DNA of 64,000 nt from Notamacropus eugenii (GCF_028372415.1 NC_092874.1:241901461-241965460); one strand, 5' to 3'; shown: positions 43,200 to 55,720, numbered from the stretch's first letter. Notes: a model not told the origin generated them from the letters alone. A program made the numbers and translations.

Positions 43200-43425
43200 A
43201 GTAGTATATTCAGTGGTATAATGGAAAGAACAATGGATTTGGAGTAAAAAAAAAAAATCTGAGTTTAAATTTAGGTTATGCTTTTTGCTTCCTGTGTGAT
43301 CCATGGGTGAGTCAGGTAACCTCTCTGACCCTCAGTTTTCTTGTCTCTGAGATGAGAGGTTGGACTCTGACTTTTAAGGACCTTTCCAACTTTAAATCTG
43401 CTTTCTGTTTTGAACTGTAATATAC
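43200..43425 (+). mobile_element. MIR SINE
   Basis: 'CAGTGGTATAATGGAAAGAA' head, 'CTGTGTGATCCATGGGTGAG', 'CTTGTCTCTGAGATGAGAGG'. An A12 run sits mid-element (43246-43257). Confidence 0.85.
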
Positions 43426-43429
43426 CTGC

Positions 43430-43870
43430 TTTTGGTAGATGGAATTTTAAAAATAATTGGCAAGTGTGTCTTACTTTGTGGAGCATCTTATTTATCCCGA
43501 AAACTTCCTCTCAGATTGAGACATCAGTGCTCTTTTAAATGTATTAAACATGAGATTCACTAATATGAAAAATAATACTTTAATGGAGAATAGAAACAGC
43601 ATACCCACCTATGTGAATTTCTGGAGTTAAGAATGCATCCCCTCCTCACCTGGGATGAGTGCTGTTGATAAATACAGTTACAGTCATTTGCTTTTTATAA
43701 TGAGATTTTTGGCTCTTACACTAAGCAGTTACTATAGTATGATTTATGCTCATTCTAAGTAGCTCTGAGAGCATAATTTCTGGCTCTTTAGCAGGGTGAT
43801 TAGTGAGGCTTTTTTGGAGATGTGGTGAATCATTTCCCCTGTACATTGTCCAGAAAAATTACTAGCAAAT
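43430..43870. other. LEMD3: intronic spacer, unassigned
   Basis: AT-rich; no repeat or exon recognised. Confidence 0.4.
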
Positions 43871-43874
43871 CTTA

Positions 43875-44030
43875 TATTGGGTTATAGGATCATAAATTTA
43901 GAGCTGGAAGGGACCTTGGTGGTTATTAGTCTGCTCCCTCATTTTACAAATTAAGAACTAAGGAAGGCCCAGAAAGGTTCAGGGTTACACAGCCTCTGAT
44001 TTCCAATCCAGCACTCTTTTTGCATGCTCT
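43875..44030 (-). mobile_element. MIR-related SINE
   Basis: 'TTAGAGCTGGAAGGGACCTT' and GGCCCAGAAAGG, then 'GGTTACACAGCCTCTG'. Same type at 48090-48660. Confidence 0.65.
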
Positions 44031-44149
44031 GAAAGATTAGTGCTTGACTTAGAAACATTTAGATGTTGTTCCCCAAACTGTCAACAGTAATTGACTTCTG
44101 CTGTGGTATTTTGGAAGTCAATTCAACGATTGTAAACATTGTTTCTTAC

Positions 44150-46230
44150 TCTGTGCAAAAAGTGGTACCCAGGCACTAGAAAATGTAAAGTTAAAAAATA
44201 AAATCAGGCCTCATATTCTACTGGGTTGATGTAACATGTACATAGAAAAGTAAATGTAAAATAATTTGAAAGGGAGAGAAAGCATGGTGATCAGGAAAAA
44301 GTCTCATGTAGGAGGGGGCACTTGAAGTGAGCTTTGAAGGAATCTGAGGTAGAGGTGAGAGATTCCAAGCTAGGTGAAGAAGGTATGAAGATGGAATGCT
44401 GAATTTGGGGGAGAGTTGGCCAATTTGCCTGGATGCTTAAATGGTGCTTAATATGAAATGTCTGGAAATGTGGATGGGAGCAAATTCTGAAGGGACCAAA
44501 TGTGACTTGGAGAATTTTTTTATTTTATCTTAGAGGCAAGAGGGGGAATGGATTGAATTTTTGAGCAAAAGAATTATGTGGACAAGCCTGTGTTTTAGGA
44601 ATTTTAGTTTGGCATTTGTTTTGCAAATAGATAAGAAAGGTAAAGACTGGAAGCTAGAAGACCCAGACCATTTAGGCTCTTGCAGCAGTCCAGGCAAAAG
44701 ATGAACTGAACTAGGATGCTGATTTCATGAGTGAAGAGGAGACTGATACAAGAGATATTGAAGTGTAGGCAAAAAGACTTAGCAGTTATATTGATTATAG
44801 TGGGGAGAGAATAAGAAGAAATTTCAAAGTTGTAAACCTGGGAAGTGACTTAGTAGGATTTTGTTACGCTAGAAGAAATAGGCAAAGTAGTAAGAGTAAG
44901 TATAGAGTAAGTAGAGTAAATATATTTAGGGGAAAGATAATGAATTTCATTTTGGACATACTAAGTTTTAAATGACTATGGGGACACATTGGTGGAACTA
45001 GCTGGCAGGCTTATGTTGATACAGAAGAGAAATAGGGGCTAGAAAAGACTCAATTCTTCTAAGATTTCTATAATAGCAATAACTGGCACCTACATAATGC
45101 TTTAAAGTTTGCAAAGTGCTTTACATATATTATCTCATTTGATCCTAAACAACCCTTGGGGGTAAGTTTTATTATTTTACTCATTTTATAGATAAGAAAA
45201 CTGAGGCACTCATGGGATTGACCCTTTCCAGGGTCACACAGATAGTAAATACCTGAGATTTCTTCCTGAGTGCAGTTCCAGTACTCTCTCAATTTGGTAA
45301 TCCATCTACATAGAGATAGTTGAACCTAGAGGAGCTGACAAAATCACTGAGAAAGGGTGTAGAAAGAGAAGAGAAACACCCACATTTTAAGGGAGTGGGA
45401 AAAATTTGGTGATCTGTCAAAGGAATGGATAAACAGGAGAAGCAGGAAAAATCTGTGTTACAGAAGATGGAAGGATAGGGTAGCCAGGAAGAGGTGAGTA
45501 GTCATTAGTGTTAGAAGGTACAGAGAGGTCAAATAAAATCAGAACTAAGAAGAGGCTGAATTTAACCATTGAGATTATTTGTAATCTTGAAGAGAACAGT
45601 TTCCATGGAGTTTTCAGGTCAAAAGCCAAATAGCAAGGAATTGTGAAGGGAATGGATGGTGAGAACGTGGATGTACCCAGGATAGACTATCTTTGGGAAA
45701 GGGAGAATAAATTGACCCTTATTTTGAAGGGGATGGCAAGGTCAAGTGATTTCTTTATTTTTCAGATGGGTGGGTCCTGCATGTTTACAAATAGTAAAAA
45801 CAGATGAGGAAAGATTAGGAAAACAGCCAGTAAGGAGGGTTTGAAGATGAGAAGAAATGATTAAAGGGTCTAACTCCCTGAGAATCCTGGAGAAACTGGA
45901 ACAAAGGACCTGAGTAGAGGCATTGTCAGTGACATTCAAGGGCCACTTTTCCCAGATGAAGAGAAAGGTATTGAGTTGTGAAGTAGGGAAGAAGAGAAAG
46001 CAGTCAGGGTTCTTAAGTAACAAGAATTGTTCTGGTAGAGAGGAGTGGAGAGAGTAGTGTTGACTCTTGAGACAAGGCTTAGAATAGCTGCTGATAAGTG
46101 TGGAAATCAGTAAAGAAATACTTATTGAGTAAAGGCTATGTAACATTGCAGGCCCAGTTGAGGGTAGAGAACATAAATGTGTAGTGGACTCAGGGGTGTA
46201 CTGGTAAATGTTTAACAATGGACTGTCTAC
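44150..46230 (-). mobile_element. L2 fragment (3' UTR and ORF2), split by a SINE
   Basis: Purine-rich on plus, antisense to L2. 3' part at 44160-45050 ('TGAAGTGAGCTTTGAAGGAA', 'CAGCAGTCCAGGCAAAAGAT'); after the SINE, ORF2-derived DNA, including the antisense 169-codon frame at 45742-46251. That frame shows L2-like Ser/Leu/Pro-rich text (FSRILRELDP). Not a host gene. Confidence 0.75.
45060..45295 (-). mobile_element. THER/MIR-type SINE in L2
   Basis: 'CACCTACATAATGCTTTAAA', 'TATCTCATTTGATCCTAAAC', 'GGGTCACACAGATAGTAAAT'. Confidence 0.85.
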
Positions 46231-46231
46231 A

Positions 46232-46585
46232 AAACTGTACACACAGCACACTCTACTTTAATCCTTATCGTTAACATTGTCTCCATTTCTCCAATGCTTT
46301 ATTTAACAATCAACAATTTGGTACAAACGATGTGAGAGAACCTAATGAGCATGGTTGTTTATAGCATTTAGCAGCATTGGAGTAAAGAAGGAGATCATAG
46401 GGCCAACCCAGGTTGGGGTTTAGCAGTTGAACCTTTGTGCTAGGACCAAGAGGGAAGCTGTGTACATATTTTCTTTGTTCAAAACTATTTGGTTACTAGA
46501 ATCCCAGTTTTAGAAGGGACCTTATATGCACTTAATCCAATTCATAACTGACCAAGATTTCCATCAACCTCAAATTCAGCAGATC
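46232..46585. other. LEMD3: intronic spacer, end L3/CR1-like
   Basis: Mostly unassigned; 46495-46560 ('GAATCCCAGTTTTAGAAGGG') looks like L3/CR1. Confidence 0.35.
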
Positions 46586-46587
46586 CA

Positions 46588-47010
46588 AAACTAAACTCAT
46601 TAACTTCCTAAGAAAATTAGCTTCCACTTCTGACTTCCCTATTTCTGCGGAGTTGTCATTGATCCATCCTTTTTTATCTAATCATTTACCAAGTCCTGGT
46701 AAATCTTTCAGAATGTGTCCTGCATCTGGTTTTTCCTTTCCATTCCCACAGCTTACCACTTTTTAATTCAGGCCCTCATCATTTTGCTTACTTCCTAACA
46801 GTCCAAGAGCTTCCTAACTGGTTGGTGTTTCCCTCTCTCTCTGTCTCTCTCGTTTCCTGACTATATCTTTGCCTTTATATCACTGTGGAATTAAACATAT
46901 ATTTTTTCTAAAACCCTATAATTCCTTGTGTCACTCCCCTGTTCAATGTTCTCCAGGAGCTCATTGATTGCTTATAGGACACATTCAGAGCTTTTCATAA
47001 TTCCAGTCCA
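46588..47010 (+). mobile_element. L2 fragment
   Basis: 'AGCAGATCCAAAACTAAACT', 'AATTCAGGCCCTCATCATTT' and 'TGTTCTCCAGGAGCTCATTG', sense L2 3' region. Confidence 0.8.
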
Positions 47011-47089
47011 ATGGGAGTGACTGGGGACTACGAAGGTGGCCCATATTCTCTTGAGTTTAGATTGGGCAAAGCTCTGTGGAGTAGCAGAC

Positions 47090-47290
47090 ATCTGATTTCA
47101 GCCTTGAAAGAAGGAAGAGATTTCAGTAGGTAAAGATGATCCTTCCCAGGCATGAGGGATATTGTAAGAAAAGCCTTAGACGTAGAAGACAAGGCTAGAT
47201 GAGGGGAGTAGTCCAGTTTGTCTAGAGTAGAGAGCACATGTGAAATCCAGCTGAGAAGGTAGGTCAGAGCCAGATGACTAACTTTCCCTG
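47090..47290 (-). mobile_element. L2 fragment
   Basis: 'TTTCAGCCTTGAAAGAAGGA' and 'TAGAAGACAAGGCTAG', antisense L2 3' part. Confidence 0.6.
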
Positions 47291-47419
47291 TTTTCTTCTC
47301 TCTAATGAGATGAGTGACAAAAATATGGCAGCTGTGCAGATTGTTAGGTATGTGCTTCTCAAAAACTTAGGAAAACATGTAAGTACATTTTAGCAAACAG
47401 TAAATATGAAGTTGGTGTA

Positions 47420-47560
47420 GTGTTGAGACTTTTATCCTAATTCTGAATCTGCCATTTAATAATCTAATGTGACCTTGGAACATCTGAACATAGGTATATT
47501 TATCTGTAAAATAGGAAAAATTATGCCAACCCTTCCTACCTCATCAGATTATAAAAGTTA
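47420..47560 (+). mobile_element. MIR SINE
   Basis: 'TTCTGAATCTGCCATTTAAT', 'AATGTGACCTTGGAACATCT', 'TTTATCTGTAAAATAGGAAA'. Confidence 0.75.
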
Positions 47561-47689
47561 AAAAATAAAAGCCAAATAGAAGATAATAGCATATAAAATT
47601 TGTTATAGTCCTTTTAAAATGATCAATAATGTTATAAAGACAGATAGACATCTTAGATATGGTCTTTTTATGACTGTTATTCTGAGTAC

Positions 47690-47880
47690 TTAGCATTTTT
47701 AAAAATTATTTGTTTTCAGTGTTCTACAATCATTTCTATATATGTTAGATTTTTTTTTTCCCCTCCTTCCCCACTGCATCCCTGAGATGGCGTATGATCT
47801 TATACAGGTTCTATACATACATTCCTGTTAAATACATTTTCACCTTAGTTATGTTGAATAGAAGAGCATTTTTTAATTTT
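47690..47880 (-). mobile_element. L1 3' UTR fragment
   Basis: 'GTTCTACAATCATTTCTATA', then CCCCTCCTTCCCCACTG and 'TACATACATTCCTGTTAAAT', antisense L1 end. Confidence 0.55.
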
Positions 47881-48089
47881 TTAAAGAGCTTAATGATATT
47901 TCTAATCCAGAATAGGGGATCTACTAGCTCTTTCAGCATCCAAATTATTTAACAGACCTCTGGGGCCCCCAGAGTGAGTAATTTCATTGTCTTTTGGTGA
48001 AGGATTTGGAACACACTTGAAAGCATTTGACTGTAGGCTTCATTTAATTGTAAATTTCATTCATTGGTTTGATAGTATACATAAGAAAA

Positions 48090-48660
48090 TAAAGGGATTG
48101 TAGATTTAGAATTAGGAGGGACCTTAGAGGTCAGCATCTAGTCCATTGTCCTCATTTCATTTTTTTCCAATTAAAATTTTTTTGGAATGCGTTTTGTTTT
48201 TACATCACTGTCATTTCCTGACCTCCCTTGCAACAAAAATAATTAATTAAAAGCACTTAATAAATTTTGTATGGTAACTATATGATATTCTGCTATAGTA
48301 GTTCCATATCTCTCTGCTATAAGGGAAAAGGTAAGGTATGTTTTGTTTTCTCTTCAGGATTTGTGTTGTTTTTTACCCCTTATTACTCAGAGTTCACCTT
48401 TGTTGTCATTTTTTATATACTTGTTCCTATTTATTTCCCTGTTCATCAGTTCATGCAGAATTTCCCAGGTTTCTCAGAATTCCTCTTATTTATTTCTTAC
48501 TGTGCAATAATATTCCATTACATGTATAGACCCATTTCCTGTTTTGTTGTTTATTGATTTGTCATTGACTTTCCTCTGATTTCCTCGGTTTTACAGATTA
48601 GAAAGTTGAGGCCCAGAGAAGGGAAATGACTTGCTCTCAATCACAATGTAGGAAGTGGCA
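48090..48660 (-). mobile_element. MIR-related SINE split by an L1
   Basis: Left part 'TTAGAATTAGGAGGGACCTT' and right part 'TTGAGGCCCAGAGAAGGGAA' join once 48150-48585 is removed. Confidence 0.7.
48150..48585 (-). mobile_element. L1 3' end (ORF2 end and 3' UTR)
   Basis: 'TCATGCAGAATTTCCCAGGT' and 'GTGCAATAATATTCCATTAC' are the antisense ORF2 end. Flanks TCCTCATTT and TCCTCGGTT look like a decayed target duplication. Confidence 0.75.
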
Positions 48661-48661
48661 A

Positions 48662-48980
48662 AAGAGCAGGTTCTGTGAAAGTGAGCTTTTGTTATTTGTC
48701 TCCTTAGGTTTTGCCTAGCAAAGATTAGATAATTCTTGCAAATGCCCCCCAAAAAAAGTTAGGTTAGAAAAATTTCTACTGACTCCATGCTTTTACTATG
48801 CATCTCTGTAAAGGAGTTTCATATCAGCCTGTAATCACCACACTCAACCTTGAAAACAAAATAAAAGACAATGGGAAGAGAAGCAAAGTTGATACATTTT
48901 CATAAGACCTATTACGAGATTGTTCATTTTCCACTCAGTCATCACTGAGCACAAGGGCATTTTTTTTTCATGGCAAGAAT
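48662..48980. other. LEMD3: intronic spacer, unassigned
   Basis: No repeat or exon recognised. Confidence 0.4.
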
Positions 48981-48984
48981 CATT

Positions 48985-51620
48985 AAATAATAAACATATA
49001 TTTATTGTGTTCCTGATTATATCTGACACTGTGCTCAGGTGCTAGAGATACAAGACAAAAGTGATGGTCCCTGCCCTTGAAGCTTATATTCACCAGGATA
49101 AATGACAACACATACCTGTATAAAGGCAGGCTATATAAATACAGGGTCATTTGGGGGTTAGAGGCACTAGCAGGGCAGGCATATTTGAGCTACATAAGCT
49201 GAGCCTTGAGGATAGGGAACTGAAAAGTGTGGGAAGTAGGAAAAGAGAGGAGTTTGATCCTAGAGGCAGTAGGGAAGTGGTGGAGTTGGAGTTACCTGGT
49301 TACCCCTTTGGCAGCTCTTTGGAGAGTCTTTTAGAGGGGGAGAGACTTGAGAGAGGCTGACAAGTTGGGAAGCTGTTGAGAGCTGGGTCAGGAAATTGTG
49401 AGGTCCTAAAGTAGAGTGGTCTCTGTGGTTAAAGGGAAGAGAACTAAGGAAGTGGAGGTAGAGGTAGAACGAACAAGATTGATGGGCTCTGTGCAGTGAA
49501 CAATTGAGGAGCTGAGTGAGCTTTTGCTTCTGGGTGACAGGAGTAATGGTAGTATCCTTGAGGAACAGAAAAGTTAGAAGGAAAGTTGGGCTTGAAAGAA
49601 GGGGCTCTTTAAGTTTTGTGCTTGTATCCCCAGTGTTTGGCACATAGCAGGCACAAAATAAATTCTTGTTGATTGATTAGTGAGTTCTGTTTTAGATATA
49701 TTGAATTTGAAGTGTTTAAGGGACATCCAGTTCAAAATGTTCAATAAACAGTTAGTGATTCAGGGATTGGAAATCAGGAGAAAGATTAGGACTGGACATG
49801 AAGGCTTGGGAATCATCTGTTTGAAGATGAGAACTATAAAACCATGAGAATTAATGAAGTTTTCAAGAAAGTGTAGAAGAAGGCCTCTGGCAGATCCTTG
49901 GGATATCCCTGGGATATAACATGGAATGGTGGCTACGGTAGAGGTGATCACTGGGTGGGATGTGGATGATAGTCAAGCAAAGGAAACAGAAAAAGCAGAC
50001 AAATAGAAGGAGAACCAAGAGGAAGCAGTATTACTGAAACCCAAAGAGAAGAGGTGATATGGTTACCAGTGTCATATGCCACAGTGAGGTGAGGAAGGTT
50101 TATGGTGAAGAAAAGACCATTAAGAGATCACTAGAGAGAGCAGTTTTAGCTGAGGGATGATGTTTGAATACAAATTGCAGAGGATTTAGAAGACAGGGAA
50201 AGGAGAGCATGTGGAAGCAACTAATTTAAATAGCTTTTTTTCTAAGAGTTTGCTATGAAATTCAGTAGAAGCAGAACAGTATATTGAGGGGGATGACAGG
50301 GTTAAGTAAGGGATTTGGTGTTTTGTTTCTTTTTTTAGGATGGACAAGACTTGGGCCTTTTTGTAGGCAGCTGAGAATGAGTAAGTAGGTAAGGAGACAC
50401 TGAAGATTAGAGAAAGAAAAGGGGATCTTGAGAGCAATCTGCTGGAGTAGGAAAGGAATTAGATTGCAAAGGTTCAAGTAGAGGGATTGACATTGTTGAG
50501 AATAGCTGTCTGGATTAGAAAATGTGGTGTACTTTCATGTGGTTTTGAGGTGTATAGTAGAGAAGAGGAAGCTTTCTGAGAATGGCCTCTTCTGCAAAGT
50601 ATGAAGTACAGTCTTTTGTTGAAAAGAGGACATTAATATAGGAGACTTGGGAAGATGAGAGGTTTGCAGAAGCTGCTGTGGGACTTCAGAGAATCAGTTA
50701 GTTTGGTGTGAAAGGAATCCCTTGCTGAAAGGGCTCAGTTGACATAACATAATTTTGTAGTGGACCCAGTCAGTATGGCTTCCTGACTTCCTCCAGCATT
50801 GTTAATAGTAATAGTAGAGATAGCAGGTGTAACCAGTATTGGGGTTTGGCAAGAAATAAGTGATAATAAGACAAGGGGCAAGGGATTTGAGACAAGGAAG
50901 CAGACAATCCTAACTATAGGATTGAATTTCACAAGGGAAGTAGGGAAGCCAGAGAGGGGATAATGGCCTAGGAGAGTACTAAGGGGTGACAGAATTAGTG
51001 GTCCTACTGAAGACAAAGAATAGGTTTAGGGAAGAGTGAAGCATAGGGAAAGATTATCCTTTGATAAAGGAATGTCAAAATTTTTGATGTTGTAAGTAGA
51101 AAAATGGCAGATGATGGTGAGGTTAAGAGTCTCCTTGAATGTCCCTTTGGGTAGCTGAGGTGAAGTGAAGGGATTGGTCCTGGGAGTTGATGAAATCACA
51201 GAACTGGGAAACCAAGGTGTTTTAGGGCATGTCAGCTTGTATGTTGAGAGCTCACAGTATAAGGTCAGGAGTTGGGGTGGAGAGGAAGTTGGTGAACTAG
51301 GTACCAAACTTCTTAAGAAAGAAGGGAATCATAATCCTGAGACTACTAGTTAACTATCAGTATCCTCCGGATTAGGTGATATATCTAGTTAGAGTGAACT
51401 TTAGGGCAGGAGATGTTACTGAGTGATGGTGGTGGAGGGAAGTCCTGAGAAGAAGCATACTTCTCTGTCCATCCAGGAGGTCCTGGAGAGTGTTAGGGAA
51501 GGTGCATCCAATGCTGGACAGAATGATGGGAACACATGAATCCCAGAAGATGTAAAGACCATCAGAGGAAGAGGTATAAGGTATGTGATAGCACTCGCTC
51601 GGGATTGAAAGAGTTGCAGA
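48985..51620 (-). mobile_element. long L2 copy (3' end to ORF2 reverse transcriptase)
   Basis: The 3' end is near 48985 ('ATATTTATTGTGTTCCTGAT', 'GTGCTAGAGATACAAGACAA'). Antisense frames then give L2 ORF2 pieces in the right order: around 49760-49951, IPGISQGSARGLLL and NSHGFIVLIFKQM (decayed PQGS..GPLLF and YADD region), and around 50186-50437, SKLLEK (upstream fingers region). About 2.6 kb, the longest LINE tract in the intron. Confidence 0.8.
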
Positions 51621-51629
51621 AATTGCAGG

Positions 51630-51790
51630 GTCAGTATGGTGTAACGGAAAAAGCAGTGACTGTCAAATCAGAAACCATCCCTCTTTGACACTTAGTATGA
51701 GTGGGAACCTCGTTGGGCCTCACTTTCCTTATCTGTAAAATGAATGGTTTGAACTGGATAGCTTTTCCACCTATAGATCTGTGATTCAGA
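51630..51790 (+). mobile_element. MIR SINE
   Basis: 'CAGTATGGTGTAACGGAAAA', 'CTCACTTTCCTTATCTGTAA', 'AATGGTTTGAACTGGATAGC'. Confidence 0.85.
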
Positions 51791-51849
51791 AAAACCACAT
51801 GAGCCATTGGGGCTAAACACTGCTTAGTAACTCAGGTACACATGAGATA

Positions 51850-52575
51850 GTTAAACAACAGGTCAGTGGTTTTGTATAAATAAAGGCTGAATGAGCTGAA
51901 TTTCATATACAGTAAGTGACCTAAGTTCACAGAAGAGAGAAATCAACATGGACTTGAGCAATCTTGGAGATTTCATGGAAGTGGTGCAGTTGTAGACCTT
52001 GAAGGACAGAGTAAATTTGGGTAGATTGAGGTAGGAAGGGGAACGGGCATTTTTAAAAAGTTGATAATATGGGGTTAGCCTGTTAGGAGCAGACTAACTT
52101 TGTGGAACTGAGAGGAGTGGAGAACAGGAAGAGAAAATACTGGATAGGTAAGATGGGACCAGGTTATGTAGAACTTTGAATGTCAGCCTGACAAGCTTGC
52201 TTATTCATCCTATTAATTCAGTAAAGAAGTCATTGAATATTTTTTGAACCAAGAATGGTTGATGAAATTTGTATTTGGAAGATTAATCCTATGTAAAATA
52301 ATTGGGTCCTGTATTCTAGACCTAAGATGACCAGAACTAAAGAGTTTATTTTCTTTTCATTAAGAATAGAGGAGAGAGAAACATGAAAGATAATTTAAGT
52401 ATGCAAGATTCAATGACTATATTTGTCTCTAGAAGAGTCAATGAAAACTCTTATATTTTGAATCTAGGTATTATTTAACTTTGGACATAGTGGATTTGTT
52501 ACATCCAAGGGGAAGATAGCCTTTAGGCAGGTGGAGATACAATACTAGAACCATGATGACAGATAAGCGCTAGAA
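51850..52575 (-). mobile_element. L2 3' region
   Basis: 'GACCTTGAAGGACAGAGTAA', 'GTTATGTAGAACTTTGAATG', and 'AACTTTGGACATAGTGGATT' with ACATCCAAGGGGAAGA, antisense L2. Confidence 0.75.
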
Positions 52576-52664
52576 CTAGTAGTTATATTTTTTGAGTAAA
52601 GGAGTAGGAAATTTTAATGTACTATGTTTCTGTTTGACTTTGAAAGCCCTAAATTTATGTAGTG

Positions 52665-53016
52665 CAGTGGTTCACAACAGGTGTGCCAGGGCATCCTGTG
52701 CTTTGAATTTTGCAAAGTGTGCCTTAAAACTCCTAAGTCTTTTACAATCTATCCTGTTCCCAGCTGGTTTGCTGCCTACTCTTCCTTAATTGGCATTGTA
52801 AAGGTTACAATGAGAGCTCCTTTTGAGGAGGCACAAAGGTACACACCCCCTCTGCTGTGAGCCGAATGGAATTCAAGAGGATGAGGAGTTGGGGAGAGCT
52901 AAGGAATTCCATGGCGTAGATAATGTCTCTGGGGACCCAGCTGTTTGGGAACCCTGTGTTGCCATTGTGCATACAAAGTATACTATGCCATTAGCAAAAT
53001 ATTTTGAGAACCACTG
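52665..53016. mobile_element. non-autonomous hAT DNA transposon with both ends
   Basis: 352 bp between CAGTGGTTCACAACAGG (52665) and ATTTTGAGAACCACTG (to 53016), terminal inverted repeats of the Charlie/MER type. No transposase. The flanking 8 bp do not match (ATGTAGTG and AAGAATAT), so the target duplication has decayed. Confidence 0.85.
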
Positions 53017-53019
53017 AAG

Positions 53020-53555
53020 AATATGAAATGTTAAATGTCCAAGGACCAGAGCCTGCCTTTTTTCATCATTACTTAGAAACATTTATACTTAGAATTCCAG
53101 GTGGAATTCTAGTTCCTTTGCCTCAAGAAAGGTGAAATAGCTAGAAAAGCTCCAGAGAAGGTCAACTATAAATAAACAAAGGAATGAAATGGCCTATTTG
53201 CAAAAATGGATTATTAAGATTATCTTTAGTTTCTAAAGATTGGTGGAAACACATTCAGCAAACACTTTTGCAGTGCACACACAAGTGCCTGATATACACA
53301 CTTCACTCTTGTAGATGCTGGGGAAAGACAAATCCTGGCATGCTAGTACTCTACAAGAATACTAGTGTTCCTTGTAACTTGTTTCTTCTGTACAAATGAA
53401 AATATAATTTTTTTCTCCTTTCTTGTGTGAGGCAGATTATGTGTGAATAACTCCCTAGAGGTTGTAGAAGGTTTAAATGTCTAGTCTATGTCAGATACTG
53501 TGCTGGGTGATACAGGCCTCTTTGCAGTGCTTTGCTAATTAGCTGCTCTCCTCAC
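53020..53555. other. LEMD3: intronic spacer, unassigned
   Basis: L2-like scraps near 53280-53340 ('GATGCTGGGGAAAGACAAAT') possible; no exon seen. Confidence 0.35.
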
Positions 53556-53559
53556 CACA

Positions 53560-53800
53560 AGTTTTTCCTTTCAAAGAAATATTCCTAAAGCATTGACCTG
53601 ACTATGTTACTCCTCTGCTCTGTGAACATCAGTGATTCCCTAGTGCCTCTAGAAATGGACACCTAGGTTTGAATTTTGCCTCAGGAGCAAAATGGGACCC
53701 TTGTTAACCTTGAGAAAGTGATTACCTAGATCACAGTTTATCTGTAAAATGAAGAAGTTGTATTAGATAGCCTTTTGAGGTCTCTTCCTGCTCTAGATCT
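53560..53800 (+). mobile_element. L2 scrap followed by a MIR
   Basis: L2: 'ACCTGACTATGTTACTCCTC' (53596). MIR: 'TTTGAATTTTGCCTCAGGAG' and 'TTATCTGTAAAATGAAGAAG' (53670-53800). Confidence 0.7.
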
Positions 53801-53879
53801 GTAAGTCCTGCAGTATATGCGATGTTTTGTACCCATAATCTCTCAACTCTTCAGGGAGGGAGGAAGGGGCATTTTCTCA

Positions 53880-54360
53880 CCTCTTATTTGAGGGCAGGCT
53901 TGCTCTTAATTACATAGCATTTAGTTTAATTTTTTATTTAACCTTTCCATTTGCATTGCTATAGTCTCCTGGCATGAAACAGTTCTAAGTTTTCCCTTCT
54001 CAGAATTCTTGTTGAATTCCTGTTTTGTTGTTTTTTTTTTCCACAACACAATGACACTCTATTACATTCTTGTATCATAGTTTTTTTAGTCATACTCCAG
54101 TTGATTTGTGCCATAATTCTAAGTGAGAAAGATATCACTAGTATGATTCAGCCTTATGTTAATTTATGTAGCCTGAAAAGAATTTTTTTTCTAGCAGAAT
54201 TTTTAGATGTATAGTATTGTTCCTTCCAAATGTGGAGAAATTGTCTTTAAGATATTCTTAATTCCAATGGGGATGGAGTTAAAAATTACACTTATTCTTT
54301 TGGTCATATTTATAGAATTTAGTGCCATATATATTATCACAATTTTTTTTTTTTCACAAA
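53880..54360 (-). mobile_element. L1 ORF2 end/3' UTR
   Basis: Same L1 type as 830-1215: 'TTAATTACATAGCATTTAGT', 'CATTTGCATTGCTATAGTCT', then 'CACTCTATTACATTCTTGTA'. Confidence 0.65.
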
Positions 54361-54369
54361 TTCAGTTTT

Positions 54370-54650
54370 GCAGGGTGTTACGTAGGATTATAGAATATTT
54401 GGAAGGGACCTCGTAGATCCAGTAGTTCTTCTTTTACCTCTGAAGCAGTGATTTTCCTCTACACTTGCCTGATAAATGGTTGCTTATTAGTCTTTGCTTG
54501 AACAGTTTCAGTAATCGGGAACTGTCTCCCAAAATAGCTGGTTATGTTTCCTGAAAGTGTTAATTGTTGCAAAGTTCTTTCTTATATTGGGCTGAAATCT
54601 GTTTTCTGTAATTTACAGTTACTCCTCAAAGCTACATTTTTAACATGTTA
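54370..54650 (+). mobile_element. L3/CR1 fragment
   Basis: 'TATTTGGAAGGGACCTCGTA', 'TTGCTTGAACAGTTTCAGTA' and 'TTCTTATATTGGGCTGAAAT', a good L3/CR1 match. Confidence 0.8.
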
Positions 54651-54739
54651 AATCAGGAAGCCAGAAATGAAACTTCAAAATACTTTAATTTAACTCTTAA
54701 GATTGTATAGTGTGGTGTATCTGGGGCAAACTAGTCCGT

Positions 54740-55720
54740 CAGCCCGTAAGAATTTATTAAAGGTCTAGTGTGTGCCAAGCACTGTGCTAAGCATTGGAGA
54801 TACAAAGAAAGAGAAAAGATAATTCCTGCCCTCAAGGAACTCACAATCTAATAGGGGAGACAGCATGCAAACAATATACAAACGAGCTGTTTGCAGGTTA
54901 GCTGGGAAATAATACAAGGAAAGCACTGGAATTGAGAAGGATTGGGAAAGACTTCCTATGTAGAAGATGGGATCTTAGTTGGCAGTTGAAGAAAATGAGG
55001 GAAGGAAAGAGGTGGAGATTCAGGAGAGCATTACATCTATGAGGAACAGCCAATGGACAGTCGTTGGCAATGCTGGGAGCCAAGAGATAGAGTGACTTAT
55101 TTTCAAAACAACGTGGAGATCAACATCACATAGTATTTAGTGGAATGTAGGGTATAAGAAGACTGGAAAGGGGGACTGTTGTGTGGGAGGGAGGGGTTAC
55201 AAAAGGTTTTGAGAGCTGGAGGATTTTATACTTGATGCTGGAGTTGAAAGGGAGTCCCTGGAGTTTAAGGAAAGTGACACTTTCAGACCCTCACTTTGGG
55301 AAGATCTCTTAGACAACAGAAATGAGGATGAACTGGAATGAGGAAGACACTTGTGGCAAGCACATCAACAACTATTGCCCTCTGTTGCAGTAGTCCACGT
55401 TTGAGGTAATAAAGCCCTGCACCAAGGTGGTGGCAGTGTCAGAGGAGAGAAGGGGGCATATTGGACTAATGTTATGAAGATGAAATTGACAGGCCTTTGT
55501 AAACAGTTAGCAGTGGGGCTGAGGTAGAGAGATAATAAGAAGTTGAGGATAACACCCATGTTTTGAGCCCGGAGGTCCTGGGAGGATGGTGTTAACCTGA
55601 ACAATAATAGTCTGAAAGTAGGTAGGATTTTTGGGAAAAGATAATGATTTCAGTTTTGGACATACTGAGTTTAAGATGTCTACATGATGTCCCCTTCAAG
55701 ATGTCTGATAGAGATGAGAG
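54740..55720 (-). mobile_element. L2 3' region
   Basis: 'GTGTGCCAAGCACTGTGCTA', 'CTGCCCTCAAGGAACTCACA', and further 'TGCTGGAGTTGAAAGGGAGT' and 'CAGTTTTGGACATACTGAGT', about 1 kb of antisense L2. Confidence 0.88.

Noticed and set aside
45742..46251. 169-codon antisense open frame
   Set aside because: Ser/Leu/Pro-rich text within an L2 tract; an L2 ORF2 relic, not a host gene.
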